Source: Siccibacter colletis
GTDB taxonomy: Bacteria; Pseudomonadota; Gammaproteobacteria; Enterobacterales; Enterobacteriaceae
Reading direction: 5' to 3'
Length of the DNA stretch: 64,000 bases
Assembly (NCBI RefSeq): GCF_000696575.1
Contig: NZ_JMSQ01000009.1
Span: 62,001 to 126,000, forward strand
Shown: positions 1-8,750 of the stretch, in pieces
Position numbering within the stretch: position 1 is the stretch's first letter
Layout of the letters: every line of letters begins with the position of its first letter
Notes under the pieces: generated by a model
What the model saw: the letters and a program-made list of their open reading frames with translations, nothing else
Database searches by the model: none
What the model was told of the DNA's origin: nothing
Made by a program: the position numbers and the translations under genes

Positions 1-324
1 GTTCCAGAGCACCACCATCACCAGCACCGAGACCAATGCCGCCAGCCAGTAGCCCTGGCGCACCTGATGCGCGACGCGATCGCGGCGGCCTGCGCCGTTG
101 AGCTGCGCGATAGTCGGGGTGAGGGCCAGCAGCAGGCCGTGGGCGAAGAGGATCGCCGGCAGCCAGATAGAGGTGCCGATGGCGACCGCCGCCATGTCGG
201 TGGCGCTGTAACCGCCGGCCAGCACGGTATCAACAAAGCCCATTGAGGACTGGGCAACCTGCGCGAGGATCACCGGAATAGCCAGAGCCAGTAACTGACG
301 CGCTTCACTGGAGTACTTCTGCAC
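1..324 (-). CDS. mdtK: Multidrug efflux MATE transporter MdtK (NorM), N-terminal part
   Basis: This is the first 108 codons of a MATE-family inner-membrane transporter that exports cationic drugs in exchange for Na+ or H+; the gene runs off the left window edge. Reading starts at a GTG codon (324) and gives [19 protein letters not shown], then [20 protein letters not shown], matching E. coli MdtK, which also starts with GTG. Two hydrophobic segments are visible, with the family's inter-helix pattern [14 protein letters not shown] around residues 67-80. It is divergent from ribE, as in E. coli. Function is inferred by similarity; only about a quarter of the protein is present. Confidence 0.93.
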   Translation of the reverse strand, partial: MQKYSSEARQLLALAIPVILAQVAQSSMGFVDTVLAGGYSATDMAAVAIGTSIWLPAILFAHGLLLALTPTIAQLNGAGRRDRVAHQVRQGYWLAALVSVLVMVVLWN

Positions 325-549
325 GTGAACACCTGTATTGTTGTTATTTGCGAGACTAAAAAAGCCGCCATACGTGGCAGCAGGAAGAGAATGCGGGGAA
401 TTTCAGTCCATTGTAGCGGGAGTAATTCATTAAGCCAGTGAAATAGTGCACTTAAGGCGCTGCAGGCTGGCAAGGGGATTTTCCACCTGTTATTGTGCTG
501 GGCATGGCGTTGCGGCGCGGGCCGCATAACGAATTGAGGAGTCAACATT

Positions 550-1203
550 ATGTTTACGGGGATTGTGCAGGGCACAGCAAAAGTGGTGAACATCACTGAA
601 AAACCTAACTTCCGCACCCACGTGGTGGAACTGCCGGAGGCGCTGCTGCCCGGTCTGGAAACCGGTGCCTCGGTGGCGCATAACGGCTGCTGCCTGACGG
701 TGACCGAGATCGACGGGAACCGGGTCAGCTTCGACCTGATGAAAGAGACCCTGCGTGTCACCAACCTCGGCGAGCTGAACGAAGGCGACGTGGTGAATAT
801 CGAGCGTGCGGCAAAGTTCAATGATGAGATTGGCGGGCACCTGATGTCCGGGCACATCATGACCACTGCCGAGGTGGCGAAGATCTTAACCTCAGAAAAC
901 AACCGTCAGATCTGGTTTAAGCTCCAGCAGCCGGAGCTGATGAAGTACATTCTGCAGAAGGGGTATGTCGGCGTGGACGGCATCAGCCTGACGGTGGGGG
1001 AAACCACGGCAACGCGTTTCTGCGTACACCTGATCCCGGAAACCCTGCAGCGCACCACCCTCGGCAGTAAAAAGCTCGGGCATCGCGTTAACATCGAAAT
1101 CGACCCCCAGACTCAGGCGGTGGTGGATACCGTGGAGCGCGTAATGGCGAGCCGTGAAGCAGCGCTGGCGGCCGCCGCTGTACAGGCTCAGCAAGAGTCC
1201 TGA
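550..1203 (+). CDS. ribE: Riboflavin synthase alpha subunit
   Basis: This enzyme dismutates two 6,7-dimethyl-8-ribityllumazines to riboflavin, the last step of riboflavin synthesis in the cytosol. The 217-residue protein has the two lumazine-binding barrels: it opens with MFTGIVQG, has GCCLTV at about residues 46-51, and the second barrel carries GGHLMSGHI (95-103) and [10 protein letters not shown] (140-149). The start is fixed by a GAGGAG ribosome site just upstream. Length is close to the E. coli protein (213), with a slightly longer Ala/Gln tail. E. coli calls the gene ribC. I see no FMN riboswitch in the 225-bp leader. It converges on the LacI-type gene with a 1-bp gap and no clear terminator. 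Confidence 0.97.
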   Translation: MFTGIVQGTAKVVNITEKPNFRTHVVELPEALLPGLETGASVAHNGCCLTVTEIDGNRVSFDLMKETLRVTNLGELNEGDVVNIERAAKFNDEIGGHLMSGHIMTTAEVAKILTSENNRQIWFKLQQPELMKYILQKGYVGVDGISLTVGETTATRFCVHLIPETLQRTTLGSKKLGHRVNIEIDPQTQAVVDTVERVMASREAALAAAAVQAQQES

Positions 1204-1204
1204 T

Positions 1205-2128
1205 TCAGTCGCACAGCAGGGTGCCGCGTACCCTGTTGTGCTCATCGTCCTGCCCGAGCACCAGCGCGACCGCCTTGCGGGCAATGCCCTCCAGCGAATA
1301 GCCGATTGCCGGGATGGCGCTCTGCCCCGGCAGACGCGTACTGCCATCGAGGCTGAACACCACCACCTGCTCCGGGACGCTGATCTGGTAATCGCGCAGC
1401 AGGGCGATTGCCTCCTGCGCCTGACTGTCGTCGGTGACCAGCAGGGCAGTAAACTTCACCCGACTGTTGATCAGTTTTTGAAGCGCGATGCGCGGTTCGC
1501 TTTCGCCCTCAATTACCCGCTGACGGTTGAAGGGAATAAGCTGGTTTTCTGCCGCTTCGCGATAGCCCTGCAGGGTTTCCCGTGCCGCATCCCCGCCGGG
1601 AAAGTTGATCAGCGCGATGTCGCGGCGCTTGTGACGACTCAGATACTCCACCGCGGTCTGCGCGGCAAACTGACGGTCGCAGGCCACGCTCTGGGCGTCC
1701 GGGGCGCTCAGGCAGTCGATAAAGATCACGTCCTCATGCAGCGGCGGCAGGGCGAAGCGCGCCCCAACCACCAGCAGGGCATCGCACAGCCCGCTCGACA
1801 ACTCCTCCACCGCCCGCAGTACCGCCGGCGCATCGCTGGCAAAGCGCAGCAGCAGATGCTTGCGGTGCTGGCTAAGCTGTTTCTCCAGCGCCTGTAAATA
1901 GCCGGTGGACTGCTGAACGTGTTCGGTGGCGCAGATCACGCCGATGCAGTGCGTGGTCTGACTGGTCAGCGAGCGGGCGATGGCGTTGGGCTTGTAGTTC
2001 AGCGTCTCGGCGGCGCGTAACACCGCCTGACGGCTCGCTTCCTTCACGCCGCGACTGCCGCTCAGCACGCGCGAGACCGTGGCCTTGGAGACCTGCGCCA
2101 GACGCGCGACATCGTTAATGGTGGACAT
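1205..2128 (-). CDS. LacI/GalR-family regulator of the beta-glucoside operon (AscG-like)
   Basis: This is a 307-residue sugar-responsive repressor. It opens with the LacI helix-turn-helix (STINDVARLAQVSKATVSRVL), followed by the hinge helix (YKPNAIARSL, about residues 45-54) and a periplasmic-binding-protein-like core. The recognition helix VSKATVSRVLSG is the same as I recall for E. coli AscG, whose operator core AAACCGGTTT is present upstream of this operon at 4950-4963. The start at 2128 is chosen because homology begins there; a longer reading frame upstream adds 16 unlike residues. It is the last gene of a IIC-GH1-lacI operon. The inducer is inferred to be a phosphorylated or free beta-glucoside. 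Confidence 0.88.
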   Translation of the reverse strand: MSTINDVARLAQVSKATVSRVLSGSRGVKEASRQAVLRAAETLNYKPNAIARSLTSQTTHCIGVICATEHVQQSTGYLQALEKQLSQHRKHLLLRFASDAPAVLRAVEELSSGLCDALLVVGARFALPPLHEDVIFIDCLSAPDAQSVACDRQFAAQTAVEYLSRHKRRDIALINFPGGDAARETLQGYREAAENQLIPFNRQRVIEGESEPRIALQKLINSRVKFTALLVTDDSQAQEAIALLRDYQISVPEQVVVFSLDGSTRLPGQSAIPAIGYSLEGIARKAVALVLGQDDEHNRVRGTLLCD

Positions 2129-2172
2129 AATCATTTCCTGAAAACAGGCGGGCGCGCAAGCCCGCCGGGCAC

Positions 2173-3558
2173 TCACTCAGTAAAGCCATTGCGTTCCGCG
2201 GTCTGGCTGAACCACTCCCCGCTGCGCTTGATGGTGCGCTGCTGGGTTTTAATATCAAGCGACACAAAGCCGTAGCGGTTTTTATACGCGTTGCACCATG
2301 ACCAGTTATCGATAAAGGTCCACATATGGTAGCCGAGGCAGTTGCTGCCCTCGCTGATGCCCTTGTGCAGCCACTTCAGGTGCTCGCGTACAAAATCGAT
2401 GCGGTACTGGTCCTCGATTTTGCCGTCTTTTTCAAAGCGCTGCTCGTTCTCCACACCCATACCGTTCTCGGAAATATAGCAGCGCGGATTGCCATAGTTT
2501 TCGCGCAGGTTGGTGAGGATGTCGTAGATGCCGCGCTCGTAGATCTCCCAGCCGCGATACGGGTTCATCTTGCGGCCCGGCATCTCATAGGCGCTGAAGA
2601 ACCACTCCGGCATAAACGGGCTGGCCGGATTGACCACGCTGTCGCGGCACTTGATGCGGCGCGGCTGATAATAGTTCACGCCGAGCAGATCCACCACGCC
2701 ATCGCGGATCAGCGCCGCGTCTTCCGGCTCGCTGACCGGCAGCATACCGTACTCGTTGAGCAGCGACACCAGATCTTCCGGGTAGCTGCCGCGCAGCACC
2801 GGGTCGAGGAAGCTGCGGTTGAAGAAAAGATCCGCAATGTGGGCGGCCTTGACGTCCGCCGGGTGCTGCGAGCGCGGGTAGGAGGGGGTAAGGTTGAGAA
2901 TGATGCCGATTTCGCCCTCGGCCCCACATTCGCGCCAGGCTTTCACTGCCCGGGCATGCGCCAGAATGGTGTGGTACGCCACGGTAGCCGCACGTTTGAA
3001 GTCCACCACGTTGGGGTAGTGGAAGTCATACAGATAGCCGCCTTCCACCGGTACCACCGGTTCGTTGAAGGTGAACCAGGTTTTCACCCGATCGCCAAAC
3101 AGCCCAAAGCAGGTGCGGGCGTAATGCTCATACGCCTCTACGACTTCGCGACTCTCCCAGCCGCCTTTATCCTGCATCGCCATCGGCATATCGAAGTGGA
3201 ACAGGTTAATGAATGGCGTAATCCCCTGGGCCAGCAGTTCGTCAATCACCTGGTTATAGAATTCCACCGCCTTCGGGTTAACCTCGCCGCTGCCGTCGGG
3301 GATCAGCCGCGCCCAGGAGATCGAGGTGCGAAAGCTGTTGTGGTTAAGCTGCTTCAGCAGCGCGATATCCGCTTTCCAGTTCTGATAAAAGGTGGACGTC
3401 TGCGCCGGGCCGACGCCGTGGTGAAAGCGCTCGGGCTGGGCGTCGAACCAGTGATCCCACACCGTCGGGGTTTTACCATACGCGAGGCTCTCGCCCTCGG
3501 TCTGCGGCGCGGAGCTGGCGCTGCCCCACCAGAAATTTTTCGGAAATACGTAGTCCAT
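2173..3558 (-). CDS. GH1 family 6-phospho-beta-glucosidase-type glycosidase
   Basis: This 461-residue (beta/alpha)8 glycoside hydrolase probably cleaves beta-glucosides imported and phosphorylated by the PTS. GH1 landmarks are the N-terminal FPKNFWWGSASSAPQTEG, the acid/base Glu166 in TFNEP and the nucleophile Glu364 in YISENGMG. Phospho-GH1 enzymes carry S-x6-K-x-Y in the loop that holds the 6-phosphate. Here the loop is S420-WCNAYKNR-Y429: Ser and Tyr are kept, but the +7 position is Asn427 and the Lys is one residue earlier. The absence of Glu at the Ser position argues against a plain beta-glucosidase. It sits 25 bp downstream of the IIC gene and 44 bp before the regulator. The exact substrate is unknown. 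Confidence 0.9.
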   Translation of the reverse strand: MDYVFPKNFWWGSASSAPQTEGESLAYGKTPTVWDHWFDAQPERFHHGVGPAQTSTFYQNWKADIALLKQLNHNSFRTSISWARLIPDGSGEVNPKAVEFYNQVIDELLAQGITPFINLFHFDMPMAMQDKGGWESREVVEAYEHYARTCFGLFGDRVKTWFTFNEPVVPVEGGYLYDFHYPNVVDFKRAATVAYHTILAHARAVKAWRECGAEGEIGIILNLTPSYPRSQHPADVKAAHIADLFFNRSFLDPVLRGSYPEDLVSLLNEYGMLPVSEPEDAALIRDGVVDLLGVNYYQPRRIKCRDSVVNPASPFMPEWFFSAYEMPGRKMNPYRGWEIYERGIYDILTNLRENYGNPRCYISENGMGVENEQRFEKDGKIEDQYRIDFVREHLKWLHKGISEGSNCLGYHMWTFIDNWSWCNAYKNRYGFVSLDIKTQQRTIKRSGEWFSQTAERNGFTE

Positions 3559-3583
3559 TGCGTCCTCTCAGGGGTGACGGAGA

Positions 3584-4897
3584 TTAATTTACGGTGACAG
3601 TGTCACTTTGCGCGTGATTGTTTTCTTCCTGTTTGAGCAGGGTGCGCTCGTAAGCTTTCAGGAACGGGTAATACATCAGGGCGGCCATCACCATACAAAC
3701 CAGGCACATGATCACCGGGCTGATGGCCCAGTTGGCGGCCCAGGAGGCACCAATCGGCGCCGGCGTGGTCCACGGGGTGAGCGATACCACCTGCGCGACC
3801 CAGCCCATTTTGGTGGCGGTCCAGGCGAGGGTGGCGTTCACCATCGGGATCAGAATGAAGGGCAGGAACAGCACCGGGTTCATGATCACCGGGGCGCCGA
3901 ACAGGATCGGCTCGTTGATGTTAAAGAAGCTCGGCACCACGCCCATTTTGCCGATGGTGCGCAGGTGGATCGCGCGGCTGCGCAGTAGCAGCAGGGCCAG
4001 CGGCAGGGTCGAGCCAACGCCGCCGATCAGCAGATAGTGGTCCCAGAAGCCCTGCAGGTAGACGTGAGGCAGTGCGCTTCCGGCGGCCAGCGCCGCCTGG
4101 TTGGCAGACAGGTTAGCCATCCAGAACGGGTTCATGATGCCGGTGACGATAAGCGCACCGTGAATGCCGGCGAACCACAGGATCTGGCAGATAAGGACCG
4201 AAATCAGCACCGCGGGCAGCGAGTCGGATGCCGCGACCAGCGGCGACAGCAGATGCATAATCGCTTCGGGAATAATCATCCCGGTGGTGGATTCGATCAG
4301 CAGATTCAGCGGGTGCAGGGTGGCAATAATCACCACTACCGGAATAAGGATCTCAAACGAGCGCGCCACCCCGGTCGGCACCTCTTTCGGCAGGCGAATA
4401 GTGATGTTGCGACGCTTCAGGAAGGCATACATCTCACTGGCGTAAATAGCCGCGATCAGCGCGGTAAAGATGCCCTGGCCGGAGAAGTACTGGGTGGAAA
4501 TCTGGCCATCTTTGTAAGGTGCGGCAACCAGCAGGAACGCCATAAACGCCAGCAGGCCAGTCATGGTCGGGTCGAGCTTGTAATGCTTACCGAGGCTGGC
4601 ACCGATCCCAACCGAGATAAAGAAGGTCATTACCCCCATGCTGAGGTTAAACGGCAGCATCAGCTGTTCACGATACTTCAGCGACAGATCGAGCCAGCCG
4701 CGGCAGAAGGCGTTCTGGGTATCGGGCGAGAAGGGCGGAAAGATAAAGACCAGTAAAAACGAACCGATGATCATAAACGGCAGGGCGGCGAGAAAACCAT
4801 CCCTGATAGCTACCACGTGGCGCTGAGAACCCATGGCACCGGCCAGCGGGGTGATCTTATTTTCAATTACATGGACCATGCTCTGGTACAGGCTCAT
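3584..4897 (-). CDS. PTS cellobiose/beta-glucoside-type permease, EIIC subunit (CelB/ChbC family)
   Basis: This is the membrane channel of a lactose/cellobiose-family phosphotransferase system. The 437-residue protein has about ten hydrophobic helices and family motifs such as FFNINEPILFGAPVIMNP (substrate site) and WFAGIHGALIVTGIMNPF. The start at 4897 follows an AAGGAA ribosome site; an upstream in-frame ATG lacks family homology. It is the first gene of the IIC-GH1-LacI operon. No EIIA or EIIB domain is encoded in or beside the operon, so the phosphate must come from subunits encoded elsewhere, for example a chb-type IIA/IIB pair. Substrate identity (cellobiose, arbutin, salicin or other) cannot be settled from sequence. 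Confidence 0.92.
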   Translation of the reverse strand: MSLYQSMVHVIENKITPLAGAMGSQRHVVAIRDGFLAALPFMIIGSFLLVFIFPPFSPDTQNAFCRGWLDLSLKYREQLMLPFNLSMGVMTFFISVGIGASLGKHYKLDPTMTGLLAFMAFLLVAAPYKDGQISTQYFSGQGIFTALIAAIYASEMYAFLKRRNITIRLPKEVPTGVARSFEILIPVVVIIATLHPLNLLIESTTGMIIPEAIMHLLSPLVAASDSLPAVLISVLICQILWFAGIHGALIVTGIMNPFWMANLSANQAALAAGSALPHVYLQGFWDHYLLIGGVGSTLPLALLLLRSRAIHLRTIGKMGVVPSFFNINEPILFGAPVIMNPVLFLPFILIPMVNATLAWTATKMGWVAQVVSLTPWTTPAPIGASWAANWAISPVIMCLVCMVMAALMYYPFLKAYERTLLKQEENNHAQSDTVTVN

Positions 4898-4949
4898 GAC
4901 GGTTTTTCCTTGTAGGGGTCGTAGGCACGTCATGATTGTGAAACAAGAT

Positions 4950-4963
4950 GGAAACCGGTTTCC
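4950..4963 (-). promoter_or_regulatory. LacI-type operator of the IIC-GH1-LacI operon
   Basis: This is a perfect 14-bp palindrome, GGAAACCGGTTTCC, 52 bp upstream of the IIC start codon. It overlaps the expected transcription start, because a TATAAA -10-like element lies at 4966-4971 on the minus strand. The core matches the AscG/GalR class of LacI-family operators. A further half-site (GGAAACCG) lies at 5017-5024. The inferred repressor is the operon's own LacI-type protein. Confidence 0.75.
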
Positions 4964-5022
4964 AATTTATAATGAGTTAATTGTTAAGCAGATCACTCCC
5001 TGAAGAACGAAGAGCGGGAAAC

Positions 5023-5038
5023 CGTGAGAGAGTTCACA
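5023..5038 (-). promoter_or_regulatory. CRP-like site upstream of the PTS operon
   Basis: On the minus strand the sequence reads TGTGA-ACTCTC-TCACG, one mismatch from the TGTGA-N6-TCACA consensus. Its centre is about 62 bp upstream of the -10-like element at 4966-4971, that is near -71 from the inferred start, a usual class I position. This implies cAMP-CRP activation of the beta-glucoside operon. Confidence 0.65.
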
Positions 5039-5063
5039 AAACCCCCGGCAACGCCGGGGAAGG

Positions 5064-6212
5064 TTAGCGGGGGACGCGCAGGCCGTGCTCTACGCCGCGG
5101 CTGAAGACCACCTGCCACAGCTGGATATCACGGGCACGGAAGGCACCGGCACAGGCGTTGAGGTAATAGGTAAACATGCGGCGGAAGCGCTCGGAGTAGT
5201 TATCCGCAATCTCCGGCCAGGCGGCCTGAAAACGCGCATACCACGCCATCAGCGTTTTGTCATAGTCCGGCCCAAAGTTGTGCCAGTCTTCCATCACAAA
5301 GTGCTTTTCCGCCGCGTTGGCGATATGGCGCACCGAAGGCAGACAGCCGTTGGGGAAGATGTACTTATTGATCCACGGGTCAACGCTGTTGCTGGTAGTG
5401 CGGGAGCCGATGGTGTGCAGCAGGAACAGGCCGTCCGGCTTCAGGTTCCGGTCCACCACCTCAAAGTAGGTGGCGTAGTTTTTTGGCCCGACGTGCTCGA
5501 ACATGCCTACCGAGACGATGCGGTCAAACTGTTCATCAAGATCGCGATAGTCCTGCAGGCGGATGTTGACGTCCAGGCCCTGACAGCGTTCCTGCGCCAT
5601 TTTCTGCTGCTCGGCGGAGATGGTCACGCCGTGCACGCTGACGCCGTAGTGCCGCGCGGCATACTCCGCCAGCCCGCCCCAGCCGCAACCGATGTCCAGC
5701 AACGTCATGCCCGGCTCCAGCGCCAGCTTGTCGCAAATGAGCTTCAGTTTCGCCTGTTGTGCATCGACCAGGTTATCGGCAGTTTTCCAGTAGCCGCAGG
5801 AGTACTGCATCGCCGGGTCGAGCATGCGGCTGAAGAGATCGTTCCCGAGATCGTAGTGCTCTTTGCCCACCATCCACGCGCGCTTGCGGCTCTGGAGGTT
5901 AAAAACCCTGGCGCCGAGGATGCGCAGCGTATCTTTGAAATGATGCGGCAGCTGCTGCTCCAGCCCGGCGCGCAGTACGCGGGTAAAAAAGAGATCGAGG
6001 CGGTCGCAGTCCCACCAGCCGTCCATATAGCTTTCGCCGAGGCCGAGTGAGCCTTCCTGCAGCACGCGTTTAAAAAACTGGGGATTGTTTACCCTGATGT
6101 CGCCGGGCTGGCTGCCGTTGATTTCAATGCCGGCGCGGCCCAACAGTTCACTGACGATGCGGAACCATTCACTGTCCCGGACGCTGACTTCTTCTATACA
6201 TGATGAACTCAT
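5064..6212 (-). CDS. cfa: Cyclopropane-fatty-acyl-phospholipid synthase
   Basis: This enzyme converts unsaturated acyl chains of membrane phospholipids to cyclopropane rings with S-adenosylmethionine, a stationary-phase and acid-stress response at the inner membrane surface. The 382-residue length equals that of E. coli Cfa. The SAM-binding signature LLDIGCGWGGLAEYA is at about residues 172-186; VGVxxx-type Rossmann elements and the bicarbonate-site region MFEHVGPKNY follow. Start 6212 (MSSSCIEEVS) is preceded by GGAGA; six extra in-frame codons upstream are not family-like. The gene stands alone between the PTS operon and punC. A sigma-S-like -10 lies 40 bp upstream. Confidence 0.98.
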   Translation of the reverse strand: MSSSCIEEVSVRDSEWFRIVSELLGRAGIEINGSQPGDIRVNNPQFFKRVLQEGSLGLGESYMDGWWDCDRLDLFFTRVLRAGLEQQLPHHFKDTLRILGARVFNLQSRKRAWMVGKEHYDLGNDLFSRMLDPAMQYSCGYWKTADNLVDAQQAKLKLICDKLALEPGMTLLDIGCGWGGLAEYAARHYGVSVHGVTISAEQQKMAQERCQGLDVNIRLQDYRDLDEQFDRIVSVGMFEHVGPKNYATYFEVVDRNLKPDGLFLLHTIGSRTTSNSVDPWINKYIFPNGCLPSVRHIANAAEKHFVMEDWHNFGPDYDKTLMAWYARFQAAWPEIADNYSERFRRMFTYYLNACAGAFRARDIQLWQVVFSRGVEHGLRVPR

Positions 6213-6517
6213 AGCTTCTCCATCACCCACGTGTGATCAGAACCTTCAAAAAGCGTAGACGCATTTTAAGGATTGAGAGAATTATCACGGTTTGCACCGT
6301 GAGCCTGATTTCTGACGATGAACAGAGGAAGGGATGAAAACCCTTGCCAGAAGTGCCTTCCGTGGTGGGAGGGGAGCATCCTGATCCCCGTTTCTGCCTG
6401 TTTATTATGGTGTTACGGCTGGCAGCAACGAAAATCAGTATAGGCTCCGCCTGGGGTGGGTTCAAGTGAAAAAGGTAGCAGGCTAATCAGGCGATAACGA
6501 AATTATCGCCTGGGAAA
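6213..6517 (-). other. Intergenic region: cfa leader and promoters
   Basis: The 305-bp gap between cfa and punC holds the cfa 5' region. Apart from the sigma-S-like -10 at 6252-6258 I see no gene. An 80-codon open frame on the minus strand here has no signal of coding and lies where E. coli has the long cfa leader, the known target of the sRNA RydC. I could not confirm the pairing site. Confidence 0.6.
6252..6258 (-). promoter_or_regulatory. Sigma-S-type -10 element of the proximal cfa promoter
   Basis: The minus strand reads CTACGCT, close to the sigma-S consensus CTAYRCT. It is placed so that transcription would start about 33 nt before the cfa ATG, the position known for the RpoS-dependent cfa promoter of E. 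coli. Confidence 0.55.
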
Positions 6518-7705
6518 TTACCTGTCGAACGACGAGGCGGCGGTGCGTGCAGGATTGATGCTCGCCTGCATCGCCCAGCCCAGCACCACCAGCACAATCG
6601 TAGCCAGCATCACGCTGGTGGTGGCCAGCAGCGGCCAGGCGATCAGCGCCGACACTACCAGGCTTGCGAAGAAGCACAGGCCCAGCTGCAAAGTATTCTG
6701 CAGCGCGGCGGCGCGTCCGGTGGCCTGCGGGAAGGGCAGCAGAGCGGCGGCAACCACAATGGGGTAGATAGCGCCGTTCGCCATCGCCATCAGGCAGAAC
6801 GGGATCAGCAGCAGCGTCAGCGACGAGCCATCCAGCACGCCAACGGCGAAGGTTGCCACCACGCTCAGGGCAAAAATCGCCAGCAGCCACGGCAGCATGC
6901 GCGCCCCGGACCACTTCTGCAGTGCGCTGCGGCAGCCGTACCCGCCAATCAGAAACGCGATGGTCTGCGGAACATAGCTCAGGCCGATGATGCCCGGACC
7001 ATAACCCATTTCGCTGAGGATAAACGGTGAGCCGGTCAGCCAGGCGAAGAAGCTCGCCGAGCAGGCGGCATAGATCAGCACGTTACCGGTATAGACGCGG
7101 GAGCGCAGTAGGGAGATAAAGCGCAGCGGAGCGGCCTTTTCGCTGGTCGGATGGCGCGGCAGCGGTTTCAGGCGCAGGGCCGGGATCATCAGCGCGAGGG
7201 TGATGCCAAACAGCACCACGAAGATCGCCTGCCAGACGCTGTGGTTGAGGATAAAGCTCCCCAGCAGCGGGGCGAGTGCCGGTGACAGGCCGACCAGCGG
7301 CATGATGGTGGCAAAGATGCGCCGCGCGTTGGTCGGGTAATAATCGGTGACCAGCGCCTGCCAGATCACCGCCGCTGAGCAGACTCCGACCGCCTGAATG
7401 AAGCGCAGCACCAGCAGGCCGGTGGCGCTTTCGACCCAGACCATGCCGAGGCTGGCGAGAGCGAAAATTGCCAGACCCACCAGCAGCACCGGGCGACGGC
7501 CATAGCTGTCAGAGAGCGGCCCCCACAGCAGCTGCGCCAGGGCGAAACCGGCGAGGAACAGGCTCAGGCTGGCGCTGACGGCGGCAGGCGCAACCCCGAG
7601 ATCCTGCTGAATGGCGGCAAACGCCGGCAGGTACATATCGGTTGCCAGAAAGCCGAGCACGCTCAGCCCGGCAAGCCAGATCAGAAATCCTTTTGATGGA
7701 CGCAT
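6518..7705 (-). CDS. punC: Purine nucleoside transporter PunC (Bcr/CflA-family MFS)
   Basis: This is a 395-residue, 12-helix major facilitator of the Bcr/CflA drug-resistance subfamily. It corresponds to E. coli YdhC, renamed PunC because it imports adenosine and other purine nucleosides. Visible landmarks are [15 protein letters not shown] in helix 1, the MFS motif A loop [16 protein letters not shown] (about residues 64-79) and [21 protein letters not shown]. The start at 7705 is divergent from punR, with 117 bp shared between them, the expected arrangement for an activator and its target. It ends with a short variable tail. The transport role is taken from the E. coli work, not visible in the sequence. 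Confidence 0.93.
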   Translation of the reverse strand: MRPSKGFLIWLAGLSVLGFLATDMYLPAFAAIQQDLGVAPAAVSASLSLFLAGFALAQLLWGPLSDSYGRRPVLLVGLAIFALASLGMVWVESATGLLVLRFIQAVGVCSAAVIWQALVTDYYPTNARRIFATIMPLVGLSPALAPLLGSFILNHSVWQAIFVVLFGITLALMIPALRLKPLPRHPTSEKAAPLRFISLLRSRVYTGNVLIYAACSASFFAWLTGSPFILSEMGYGPGIIGLSYVPQTIAFLIGGYGCRSALQKWSGARMLPWLLAIFALSVVATFAVGVLDGSSLTLLLIPFCLMAMANGAIYPIVVAAALLPFPQATGRAAALQNTLQLGLCFFASLVVSALIAWPLLATTSVMLATIVLVVLGWAMQASINPARTAASSFDR

Positions 7706-7822
7706 GAACTTTCTCTTTTATCAATCAGTGCAGGTAGACGGGGCGTGAGTGTAAGAAGTGCGTTCCGGCTTGTGAACCGTTAATATTTGTAGATTGCGTT
7801 CAAAAATTTTGCAGGCAAAAAC

Positions 7823-8734
7823 ATGTGGTCTGAATATTCGCTGGAAGTGGTGGATGCGGTGGCGCGCAACGGCAGCTTTAGCGCGGCAGCCAAAGAGCTG
7901 CATCGCGTGCCTTCTGCCGTCAGTTATACCGTGCGTCAGCTGGAGGAGTGGCTGGCGGTGCCGCTGTTTGCGCGCCGCCATCGTGATGTGGAGCTGACCC
8001 CCGCCGGGGCGTGGTTTTTGAAGGAGGGGCGCTCTGTTATCAAAAAAATGATGGTCACCCGCCAGCAGTGTCAGCAGATCGCCAACGGCTGGCGCGGCCA
8101 GCTGTCGATTGCGGTGGACAATATTGTCCGCCCGGAGCGCACCCGGCAGCTGGTGCTCGACTTCTATCGCCACTTCCCGGACGTGGAGCTGCTGGTCTCT
8201 CAGGAGGTGTTCAACGGCGTGTGGGATGCGCTGGCCGACGAGCGCGTCGAGCTGGCGATTGGCGCGACCCAGGCGATCCCGGTCGGCGGGCGCTACGCCT
8301 TTCGCGATATGGGGATGCTGAGCTGGCAGTGCGTGGTGGCTGCCAGTCATCCGCTTGCGCAACAGCAGGAGCCAGTGAGCGACGATCGGTTGCGCAACTG
8401 GCCATCGCTGGTGCTGGAGGATACCTCGCGCTCGCTGCCGAAGCGTATTACCTGGCTGCTCGATAACCAGCGCCGGCTGGTGGCACCGGACTGGGCCTCG
8501 GCAGAAGTCTGTCTCAGCGCCGGATTGTGCATTGGCATGGTGCCGTCGCATTTTGCCAGGCCCTGGCTGGACCGCGGCGAGTGGAAAGCGCTGACGCTGG
8601 AGAACCCGTTTCCGGATGCGGCCTGCTGCCTGACGTGGCGGCAGAACGATGCTTCACCGGCGCTGCAGTGGCTGCTGGATTATTTAGGGGACAGTGAAAC
8701 GCTGAACCGGGAGTGGCTGCGGGAGCCTGAGTGA
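7823..8734 (+). CDS. punR: LysR-family activator of punC
   Basis: This 303-residue LysR-type regulator corresponds to E. coli YdhB/PunR, which activates punC in response to adenosine. The N-terminal winged helix reads SLEVVDAVARNGSFSAAAKE with SAVSYTVRQLEEWL as recognition helix. The effector domain contains IAVDNIVRPERTRQLV and GLCIGMVPSHF. The start is the ATG giving MWSEYSLEVVDA; an alternative frame upstream is not family-like. It is divergent from punC, so it probably binds the 7706-7822 spacer. Compared with E. coli it lacks the last several residues. Its stop lies inside a 9-bp hairpin. Confidence 0.94.
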   Translation: MWSEYSLEVVDAVARNGSFSAAAKELHRVPSAVSYTVRQLEEWLAVPLFARRHRDVELTPAGAWFLKEGRSVIKKMMVTRQQCQQIANGWRGQLSIAVDNIVRPERTRQLVLDFYRHFPDVELLVSQEVFNGVWDALADERVELAIGATQAIPVGGRYAFRDMGMLSWQCVVAASHPLAQQQEPVSDDRLRNWPSLVLEDTSRSLPKRITWLLDNQRRLVAPDWASAEVCLSAGLCIGMVPSHFARPWLDRGEWKALTLENPFPDAACCLTWRQNDASPALQWLLDYLGDSETLNREWLREPE

Positions 8735-8743
8735 CAGGCTCCC
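8721..8743 (+). terminator. Hairpin at the end of punR
   Basis: GGGAGCCTG and CAGGCTCCC form a perfect 9-bp stem with a 5-nt loop that contains the punR stop codon. There is no T tract, so it may stabilise the 3' end or act with Rho. punR and purR converge here. Confidence 0.35.
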
Positions 8744-8750
8744 GGCAGGA

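Noticed and set aside
325-549. FMN riboswitch upstream of ribE
   Set aside because: No RFN-element helices or conserved motifs are visible; in enterobacteria that riboswitch precedes ribB, not ribE.
6223-6465. 80-codon minus-strand frame upstream of cfa
   Set aside because: No ribosome site or homology; it overlaps the known long cfa leader region.
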